In this document: positions 23,978-29,625 of the stretch, piece after piece
Layout: each line of letters starts with the position of its first letter
Numbering within the stretch: position 1 is the first letter of the stretch
NCBI GenBank assembly: GCA_046299435.1
Contig: JBKBIC010000026.1
Span: forward strand, 1-35,082
Direction: 5' to 3'
Source of the DNA: M3007 sp046299435
GTDB taxonomy: Bacteria > Bacteroidota > Bacteroidia > Chitinophagales > Saprospiraceae
DNA: 35,082 bases
Position numbers and translations under genes: made by a program
The notes under the pieces: model-generated
What the model saw: only the letters and a program-made list of their open reading frames with translations
Database searches by the model: none
Told to the model about the DNA's origin: nothing

Positions 23978-24616
23978 TTACTTTTTGAAGAGCCGCAAAT
24001 CGAGCACGAAACCGGGGCAAACCTCTTCGCCAGACAGTTCGCCGTCGAAATTGGCGATTTCCGTTTCGGAGCCGCCGGGGCGGTAAACGTGGGCTTTTTG
24101 GTTTTGTGGGTCAATGAGCCAAGCCAACCGGACACCGTTTTTGAGCCAAGTGTCGGTCATTTTTTTCTTCAATGTTTTTAGCCGGTCGCTGTTTGAACGC
24201 ACCTCAATCACAAAATCGGGCACGAGGCGCGGAAACTGCTTGCGGTCTTCGGGGGCGAGGGCAGCCAATCGCTCTGGCGAGACGAAGGCCCCGTCCGCAG
24301 AACGGGTGGAGCCGTCGGGAAGTTTGAAGCCTGTCGTTGGGCTGAAAACTTGCCCGGTTTTGTGCGCTTTTGCCCAAATGTAAAGTTGACCAAATGCCTC
24401 GCTTTCGGCAATCCCGCCCTCGTAATCAACTGGTGGTATGATGATGAGTTTTCCGTTCTTGTCTTGTTCGACGCGCAAATCGCGGTTTTCGGCACAAAAA
24501 TCCCGAAATTCAGCTTGGCTCAGGCTGCGCGACAGGCGCAGCTCCAACGACACGGCTGGGAGGCTGCGCAAGTTTAGTTGAGGCGTGTGGGAATGGCTAA
24601 GATTGCCGTCGAGCAT
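23978..24616 (-). CDS. Uma2 family endonuclease-like protein
   Basis: The product has 212 residues. The pattern SADGAFVSPERL (residues about 106-117), LVPDFVIEVRSNSD (about 132-145) with the D...E-x-R core, then KKKMTDTWLKNGVRLAWLIDPQNQKAHVYRPG, is that of the Uma2/DUF820 family with a PD-(D/E)XK-like fold. In canonical members the core reads ExK or ExxS; here it is EVRS. Function in cells is unknown; the family is abundant in cyanobacteria and Bacteroidota. It has its own promoter, a near copy of the one driving the DUF2281/PIN pair. Confidence 0.88.
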   Translation of the reverse strand: MLDGNLSHSHTPQLNLRSLPAVSLELRLSRSLSQAEFRDFCAENRDLRVEQDKNGKLIIIPPVDYEGGIAESEAFGQLYIWAKAHKTGQVFSPTTGFKLPDGSTRSADGAFVSPERLAALAPEDRKQFPRLVPDFVIEVRSNSDRLKTLKKKMTDTWLKNGVRLAWLIDPQNQKAHVYRPGGSETEIANFDGELSGEEVCPGFVLDLRLFKK

Positions 24617-24626
24617 GGGCCAGAAG

Positions 24627-24670
24627 TTTGATTTGACAAAGGTAATGCCGACACGGCCCAGAAATATGGC
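24627..24670 (-). promoter_or_regulatory. Promoter of the Uma2 gene (copy B of a duplicated promoter)
   Basis: Minus-strand TACCTTTG (24644-24637) is a perfect -7 element; TTTC (24664-24661) lies 16 nt upstream. ATG 24616 follows after about 20 nt. The sequence shares its core 19-mer and the GAAATATGGC block with copy A. Confidence 0.65.
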
Positions 24671-24742
24671 CCGCCGAGGCTTTTGAGAGGCGATAATTTT
24701 CCTATCGGAAGATTTTGTGGTTTGTGGGCGTTAATATTACCA

Positions 24743-24847
24743 CCGGACATTTTTGTTCAACACAGAGGTAAAGAGACATAATTTTTGATTGAAAAACACT
24801 CATCAATCTGTAGAACCTGTGTCTCTGTGTTGAACAAAAATGTCCGG
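24743..24847. repeat. 105-bp palindromic element with 25-bp perfect arms
   Basis: The arm at 24743-24767 (starting CCGGACATTTTTG, ending CACAGAG) is the exact reverse complement of 24823-24847. The 55-bp spacer carries a nested 6-bp stem, GATTGA (24787-24792) with TCAATC (24803-24808). It codes nothing and is AT-rich compared with its surroundings. It may be a MITE or REP-like dispersed element, or a structured RNA. Confidence 0.8.
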
Positions 24848-24857
24848 TAGTGTGCAT

Positions 24858-24895
24858 AAAAACACCGCCCGTCAGCAACCACTGACGGGCGGTGT
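24858..24895 (-). terminator. Terminator of the VWA-like membrane protein gene
   Basis: ACACCGCCCGTCAG (24862-24875) pairs perfectly with CTGACGGGCGGTGT (24882-24895) around a 6-nt loop. On the minus strand it is followed by a T5 run. Confidence 0.9.
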
Positions 24896-24921
24896 CATTT
24901 CCAGCCCCATGCAAGCGCAAC

Positions 24922-27018
24922 TCAATACGCCCCGAAGTACCGCCGCAAAAACCACTCCGCCGAGAGCAGCAGGAGCAGCAGCGCGAAAATCCATTTCAGG
25001 TTGATGACCGATTGCGTCTTGGCCGTCTCGTAGATGACGGGTTTGATGGTCTCGCGGGCCTTGATTTTATCGGCCAGCGTGGCGATTTGCGCGGGGCCGA
25101 CCGTTTCGCCGCCGAATTTTTGGCTCAGTTGGCGCAGCACGGCGTGGTTGGCGGTCGTCTCGAACAGTTCCAGCTGGATGGGCCGCACACTGAATTGGCC
25201 TTCGTATTGGAGGCTTTGGCCGTTGAAATTCGTCGTGGCGCGGAAAGTGTAGTTGCCCGTCGGCAGGATGCCCGCGTTCAGGGTGTACGCCCGCCCCAAT
25301 TTGTTGAAGGTGTAGGTGAACTCCCGGCCCTCGCGGTTTTTGATGACCAGCGCGGCATCGGGGTCGTTGATGAGTTCGTAGTTGTCGTTGTACAGTTCCG
25401 CGCCGAAGATGAGGGGTTCGTTTTCGTTGAAAATGTTCTTGTCGAGCGTCACCCGGAATTTGCGCTTGTCCTCTTTGAGCGAGAGGTACTGCACGGTTTT
25501 GCCGAAAAGCTCGTCAAAAATCTCCTGATTCGAGTGTTGCAGGTAGTCGAACAGCCGCCAACGCCAGAGGCCCTCGCCTGTGAAAACGCCCGTTTTGATG
25601 CCGTTCGATTCGCCGACGACCAAGAGCGGCTGGTCGGTGTCCACCTTGCCGATGCGTTTTTTCAAAATCACCTGCGCCTGCGCGGTCGCCGCGAAATTGC
25701 CGAACGGGCAAATCACGGGATTGAAGCGCGGCAGTTCCTCGGCGATGCGCGGGTCGAGCGTGAACGAGGCGAACTGCGGCACGACTTTGCCCTGCACGTC
25801 ATCGGTTTGTTGGCCGTCGCTTTGCATCGTGACCAAGCTTTGGGCGGCGTTCAGTGCGGAAAACTTGGTCTGCGTGCCGGCGATGAACAGGCGCGGGATA
25901 CGGCGTTCGTTCAGCGTGTTCAGGATGCCGCCGATGTCGTTAGCCGCCGAGGGCAAATTGTGCAGCACCACAAAGTCAAATTTCGCCACATCCAAGCCCG
26001 GCGCGCCGACGTTGGCGACGGTCACTTGGTAGTTTTTGTTCAGCTCCAACGTCTGCCGCAACGCGCTCAAATCTGGGTGCGGGCTGTTGGCGAGCAGCAG
26101 GATTTTTTGGCGGGCATCAAGCACATCAATAAAAATCTCGCGGGTGTTGTTCGTGGCCGAAGCCTCGCCGGGGATTTTCGCCAGCGCGACGACGTATTGC
26201 GCCACGCCCGCCCGGTCGGCCTCCAATTGCACCTCTTTTGTCGTGAAAAAATCGCCGCCCGCCACCGAAATCGGGATGGACGTGAGTTGCCGCACTTGGT
26301 CGCCCTCGACTTTCCCGACAGTCAGAACCGTCTGTGCGCCCGCGCAGTTGGTGGCCGCCACGTCAATCTGGATGCTGAATTTGTCGCCCAAATAGGCGAT
26401 TTTGTTGTGGAAAACCCGCTTCACGAGCAGGTCTTTTTTGGCCGTCGTGTCGCCCAGCGCGACCGTGAAAATGGGCGCAACGAGCGGCGCGGAGGAGTAA
26501 GCCGGGTTAGAACCTTCGTTGTAAACACCGTCGGAAGCCACGACGACCGCACCCAGATTTTGCGCCCCGTACAAGTCATAGACCGACTGCATGAGTTCGC
26601 TGAGGTTGGTCACTTTGTCCGTGAAATTGAAGTCCACGCCCTCGCGCACGGCATCGCCGAACGCCAGTTCGTGCACCTCGTAATCATCTGACAACGAGTT
26701 TTTTAGCGCGGCAAAATCCTGTTTGTACTGCTCCAAGTTTTGCCCGGCGAGGTCGGCGGCCACCGATTCGGACTGGTCTTGCGCCAGCACGACGACGGGT
26801 TTTTTCGTCTCGGTTTGGATGCTTTTGAGCAGCGGCGACAGCAGTAACGCGCTCAAAATCGTCACGGCCAGCCAGCGCAGCGCGGCGAGCCAACGGTGCA
26901 GATTCGGGGCGTTTTCGCGGAAAGTCGTGTCGCGGAAATAGAGCAGCGCGGCGTAGCCCAAGCCCAGCAGGGCGCAAAAAATGAGGAACCACGCGGGATA
27001 TTGGAATGTCAAATTCAT
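24922..27018 (-). CDS. Large membrane protein with VWA-like extracytoplasmic region
   Basis: The product has 698 residues. It has two N-terminal membrane segments (WFLIFCALLGLGYAALLYF and WLAVTILSALLLSPLL) and one near the C-terminus (LKWIFALLLLLLSAEWFL). After the second segment, KPVVVLAQDQSESV resembles the metal-site strand of VWA domains (DxSxS, here QDQSES), followed by SDGVYNEGSNP; beta-rich domains make up the rest. This layout is that of VWA/glutamine-amidotransferase-like membrane proteins often seen near Bat/MoxR genes. No MoxR ATPase lies in this window. It may be a scaffold or assembly factor; the precise role is unknown. A 7-bp tandem repeat and a weak -7 element lie upstream. 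Confidence 0.78.
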   Translation of the reverse strand: MNLTFQYPAWFLIFCALLGLGYAALLYFRDTTFRENAPNLHRWLAALRWLAVTILSALLLSPLLKSIQTETKKPVVVLAQDQSESVAADLAGQNLEQYKQDFAALKNSLSDDYEVHELAFGDAVREGVDFNFTDKVTNLSELMQSVYDLYGAQNLGAVVVASDGVYNEGSNPAYSSAPLVAPIFTVALGDTTAKKDLLVKRVFHNKIAYLGDKFSIQIDVAATNCAGAQTVLTVGKVEGDQVRQLTSIPISVAGGDFFTTKEVQLEADRAGVAQYVVALAKIPGEASATNNTREIFIDVLDARQKILLLANSPHPDLSALRQTLELNKNYQVTVANVGAPGLDVAKFDFVVLHNLPSAANDIGGILNTLNERRIPRLFIAGTQTKFSALNAAQSLVTMQSDGQQTDDVQGKVVPQFASFTLDPRIAEELPRFNPVICPFGNFAATAQAQVILKKRIGKVDTDQPLLVVGESNGIKTGVFTGEGLWRWRLFDYLQHSNQEIFDELFGKTVQYLSLKEDKRKFRVTLDKNIFNENEPLIFGAELYNDNYELINDPDAALVIKNREGREFTYTFNKLGRAYTLNAGILPTGNYTFRATTNFNGQSLQYEGQFSVRPIQLELFETTANHAVLRQLSQKFGGETVGPAQIATLADKIKARETIKPVIYETAKTQSVINLKWIFALLLLLLSAEWFLRRYFGAY

Positions 27019-27029
27019 GCTTGAAGCGG

Positions 27030-27064
27030 TTGACGGTTGACGGTTGACGGAGGAGGGTTGACGG
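27030..27064. repeat. TTGACGG heptamer tandem repeat
   Basis: TTGACGG occurs three times in a row (27030-27050), then one unrelated heptamer AGGAGGG, then TTGACGG again (27058-27064). It lies 12 bp upstream of the start of the VWA-like gene, inside its probable 5' leader. Confidence 0.8.
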
Positions 27065-27134
27065 CGAGCAAGAGAAACTGTTTTCTCCCTGCGCCCTCAA
27101 CCGTCTGCCGCTAATCGGCAACCGTTTGAAAGGG

Positions 27135-27142
27135 CAAAGTTG
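27135..27142 (-). promoter_or_regulatory. Candidate -7 element for the VWA-like gene
   Basis: The minus strand reads CAACTTTG, one mismatch from TAnnTTTG. It would give a leader of about 110 nt that includes the TTGACGG repeats. Confidence 0.3.
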
Positions 27143-27223
27143 GGGAATTTGTTGCGAAGCCCCGGCGGGCAAACCGACGAAAGGCAGCCGGTCGGCACAA
27201 AACGGGGGCTTGTGGCTGCGTGT

Positions 27224-27355
27224 TCATTCCGTCGGCCCAAGCCCGGCCAGTTCCAGCAGGCCATTCAGTTCCGCGATTTCTTGTTTCAAGGAAGGATATT
27301 TTTGGGCGAGCCGTTTCGGCTTGCGGACGAAGCTCAGGGTGGGTTTTGTTTTCAT
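27224..27355 (-). pseudogene. Truncated RelE/ParE-like toxin
   Basis: A 43-codon frame starts at ATG 27355, overlapping the antitoxin stop as ATGA, and ends at TGA 27224-27226. The protein contains SFVRKPKRLAQKYPSLKQEI, the first strand and helix of RelE/ParE-type toxins of Bacteroidota (KRLAKKYPSLK...). The rest, with the catalytic strands and G-x-x-L-G-x-x-x-x-K-I-R region, is missing, and reading past the stop in any frame does not restore it. This is therefore a decayed toxin gene beside an intact antitoxin. The family call rests on 30 residues. Confidence 0.7.
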
Positions 27356-27603
27356 AATTCGGCCAAGACTTCTCGAAGGGTTTTCAATTGGATTTTCCCT
27401 TGTTGGTGCAGCTCTACCTCGCGGAGGGCTTGTTTCAGGCCGTCCACGAATTCCTGTTCGGCTGCCGTGAGTTTGCGCTTGCGTCGTTTTTGGCCGTTGC
27501 CATTTTGGGGTTTCAGCACCTCGACAAAATCGAAATGCGCCAGCAGTTCGGTCAGGAACGGCAGTTGGCTTTCGTCTTTGATGTTCAGGATGAGTTGTTG
27601 CAT
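27352..27603 (-). CDS. Small RelB-type antitoxin-like protein
   Basis: ATG 27603 gives 83 residues (MQQLILNIKDESQLPFL); the upstream in-frame start is beyond the -7 element and unlikely. The beta strand plus helix LILNIKDESQLPFLTELLAHFDFVEV, a basic linker (KRRKRKLTAAEQEFVDGLKQALREVEL) and the ending GKIQLKTLREVLAEL match small antitoxins that precede RelE/ParE toxins in Bacteroidota. Its stop overlaps the truncated toxin's ATG by ATGA. A perfect -7 element and an inverted repeat lie immediately upstream. Confidence 0.8.
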   Translation of the reverse strand: MQQLILNIKDESQLPFLTELLAHFDFVEVLKPQNGNGQKRRKRKLTAAEQEFVDGLKQALREVELHQQGKIQLKTLREVLAEL

Positions 27604-27620
27604 GGCCGCTTTTTTGGTTT

Positions 27621-27655
27621 CAAAAGTACGGTTGCCGCGCAAAAAATTGGCGCGG
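27621..27655 (-). promoter_or_regulatory. Antitoxin promoter with inverted repeat
   Basis: Minus-strand TACTTTTG (27628-27621) is a perfect TAnnTTTG about 18 bp before ATG 27603. CCGCGC (27635-27640) and GCGCGG (27650-27655) form a 6-bp inverted repeat with a 9-nt A-rich spacer just upstream, in the promoter spacer. It may be the autoregulatory operator. Confidence 0.5.
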
Positions 27656-27715
27656 TCGCTGGATGTCGCGGGTGGGGCAGGGGGCTTTTTCGCTCGGCGT
27701 TTTTCGGCTTTCGGT

Positions 27716-28168
27716 TCAAACCAGCCAGAGCAGCGCGTTGGCCAGCAGGCCCGCGCCCACGTCGTCGAGCATCACGCCCCAGCCGCGCGGGACGTTTTCC
27801 AAACGCCGGATGCCGAGCGGTTTCCAAATATCGAACATGCGAAAAAGCAGGAAGCCCAGCAGCAGGTTCGTGCCCGTCAATGTGTGGCCGAGCAGGCTGA
27901 CCCACATCCCGACGAGCTCGTCGAGCACGAAAGGCTTGGGGTCGTCGCCCCATTCGGGTTCCAATTTGCGGGCGACCGCCGCGCCGAACCAAGTCAGCGC
28001 GGCGGTCGCAGCCAGCAAAATGGGGAAAATATCGAGTCCGTTTTTGCCCAAAAAGGGTAGCAACACGACCGCGCCGACCGCTGCGCCCCAAGTGCCCGGC
28101 GCGACGGGCAGCAGCCCGGCTCCGCCGACGGTGGCGACGGCCTTAGCCCAATTCAGGTTCGTCTTCAT
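27716..28168 (-). CDS. pgpA: Phosphatidylglycerophosphatase A family protein
   Basis: The product has 150 residues and shows the PgpA pattern: ATVGGAGLLPVAPGTWGAAVG at the start, FVLDELVGMW in the middle, FRMFDIWKPLGIRRLE, and VMLDDVGAGLLAN at the end. These hold the acidic catalytic residues. About four membrane segments are expected. The family removes the phosphate from phosphatidylglycerophosphate. A PgpA-like enzyme in Bacteroides dephosphorylates phosphatidylinositol phosphate next to the inositol phosphate synthase gene. Here it overlaps ino1 by 26 bp, so an inositol-lipid role is quite possible. Which of the two substrates it uses cannot be told from sequence. Confidence 0.92.
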   Translation of the reverse strand: MKTNLNWAKAVATVGGAGLLPVAPGTWGAAVGAVVLLPFLGKNGLDIFPILLAATAALTWFGAAVARKLEPEWGDDPKPFVLDELVGMWVSLLGHTLTGTNLLLGFLLFRMFDIWKPLGIRRLENVPRGWGVMLDDVGAGLLANALLWLV

Positions 28169-29474
28169 AATAGTCGAGCCCGAGGTGGGTGATGAGCGTC
28201 TCGTCCATCAGGTAGCGGAGGGTGTTTTCGAGCTTGTGCAGCTGCTTGAAAATGTCGTGGATAGGCTCCAAGCCCGGCTTGGTCTGCGGGGCCTTGAAGT
28301 AGAACGAGAGCCATTCTTGGATGCCGGCCATGCCCGAACGCTGCGCCAAATCGAGGAACAGGGCCAAGTCCAGCACAATCGGCGCGGCCAGAATCGAGTC
28401 GCGGCACAGGAAGTTGATTTTGATTTGCATCTGGTAGCCGAGCCAGCCGAAGATGTCAATGTTGTCCCAGCTTTCCTTGTTGTCGCCGTGCGGCGGGTAG
28501 TAGTTGATGCGGATTTTGTGGTAGAGCTCGCCGTAGAGGTCGGGTTGGAGGTCGGCGTTGAAGATGCCTTCGAGCACGTTGCCTTTCGAGACTTCTTTGG
28601 TCTTGAAATTTTCGGGCGCGTCCAGCACTTCGCCGTCGCGGTTGCCGAGGATGTTAGTGCTGAACCAGCCACGCACGCCCAAAGCCCGTGCGCTGAGGCC
28701 CGGCGCGACGATGGTTTTCATCAAAGTTTGGCCCGTTTTGAAGTCTTTGCCGCCGATGGCCACGCTGAGTTGGTTGGCGAGGGCGAGCAACGCGGGGATG
28801 TCGCAGGTCAGGTTCGGGGCACCGTTGGCGAACGGCACGCCGCAGCGGATGGCGGCGTAGGCATAAATCTGCGAGGGCGCGATGCGTGGGTCGCTCGCCC
28901 GCAGCCCTGCCTCGAAGGCTTCGATGCTGGCGTGGACTTCGCTCGCCTCGGTGTAGGCTTCGGTGGAGGCGCACCAGACCATGACGAGCCGCTCGCAGTT
29001 GTTTTCGTACTTGAAATTTTGGATGTCGGCCATCAGTTGCTCGGCCAAGTCCATTTTCGAGGTGCCGGTTTTGACGTTCGGGCCGTTGATGTTGCGGACG
29101 TAGCTGGAATCAAAAACCGCCGACATGGGCCGTATTTGCTCCAAATCGGCTTTCAAATCCTCCAAAATATACCTGTCCAGCACTTTTGCGTGGACGGCAG
29201 CTTCGTACACGTTGTCCGAAAAAATATCCCAGCCGCCGAACGCGATGTCGTTCAAATCGGCCAGCGGCACGAACTCGCGGATGAGTGGTTGGCGGTTTTC
29301 GGTGCGTTGGCCGAGCCGGATGCGGCCCATTTGCGTGAGCGAGCCTATGGGTGCGCCCAGCCCTTTTCGAGCGGCGATAACGCCTGCGATGAACGTCGTG
29401 GCGACTGCCCCAAGCCCCGGGGTCAGGATGCCCAACTTGCCGACGGGAGGCTGGACTTTGTGCTTCTGTGGCAT
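28143..29474 (-). CDS. ino1: myo-Inositol-1-phosphate synthase
   Basis: The product has 443 residues. The NAD-binding start is GKLGILTPGLGAVATTFIAG. Other signatures of this family are FGGWDIFSDNVYEAA, VFDSSYVRNINGPNVK, IYAYAAIRCGVPFANGAPNLTCDIPALLALA, IGGKDFKTGQTLMKTIVAPGL, GNRDGEVLDAPENFKTKEVSK and the C-terminal CRDSILAAPIVLDLA. It converts glucose-6-phosphate to inositol-1-phosphate in the cytoplasm, the first step toward phosphatidylinositol and inositol-containing sphingolipids. The 26-bp overlap with pgpA suggests translational coupling. A CDP-alcohol phosphatidyltransferase for the middle step is not in this window. Confidence 0.95.
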   Translation of the reverse strand: MPQKHKVQPPVGKLGILTPGLGAVATTFIAGVIAARKGLGAPIGSLTQMGRIRLGQRTENRQPLIREFVPLADLNDIAFGGWDIFSDNVYEAAVHAKVLDRYILEDLKADLEQIRPMSAVFDSSYVRNINGPNVKTGTSKMDLAEQLMADIQNFKYENNCERLVMVWCASTEAYTEASEVHASIEAFEAGLRASDPRIAPSQIYAYAAIRCGVPFANGAPNLTCDIPALLALANQLSVAIGGKDFKTGQTLMKTIVAPGLSARALGVRGWFSTNILGNRDGEVLDAPENFKTKEVSKGNVLEGIFNADLQPDLYGELYHKIRINYYPPHGDNKESWDNIDIFGWLGYQMQIKINFLCRDSILAAPIVLDLALFLDLAQRSGMAGIQEWLSFYFKAPQTKPGLEPIHDIFKQLHKLENTLRYLMDETLITHLGLDYYEDEPELG

Positions 29475-29537
29475 AGAATGATATTAAAAGTTGATAATTG
29501 ATGACAGTAGGTAGTCTGGTTGAAGGGGCGAAGCGGG

Positions 29538-29608
29538 TTGAAAAGTTGAAGGGGTGCCTTGGCGCAAATCTGCAATCGTCGTTCGGGACAGCCCTTTCAA
29601 CACTTCAA
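29538..29608. repeat. Imperfect inverted repeat after the DUF5686 gene
   Basis: The 17-nt segment 29538-29554 and the 17-nt segment 29592-29608 are complementary except for two positions. The 37-nt loop and lack of a T-run make it a weak terminator for the minus-strand gene ending at 29626. Confidence 0.4.
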
Positions 29609-29625
29609 TTCTTCCGCGCACGTCC

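Larger units (their letters stand above)
24617..24921. other. Intergenic region: duplicated promoter, palindromic element, terminator
   Basis: No protein gene is supported here. From left to right the region holds the Uma2 promoter (24627-24670), an AT-richer stretch, the 105-bp inverted-repeat element (24743-24847), and the terminator of the VWA-like gene (24858-24895). A 72-codon minus-strand frame (24702-24920) only runs through the palindrome and terminator. Confidence 0.7.

Noticed and set aside
24702..24920. 72-codon minus-strand frame across the palindromic element
   Set aside because: It is coded mostly by the inverted repeat and the terminator hairpin and has no homology look.
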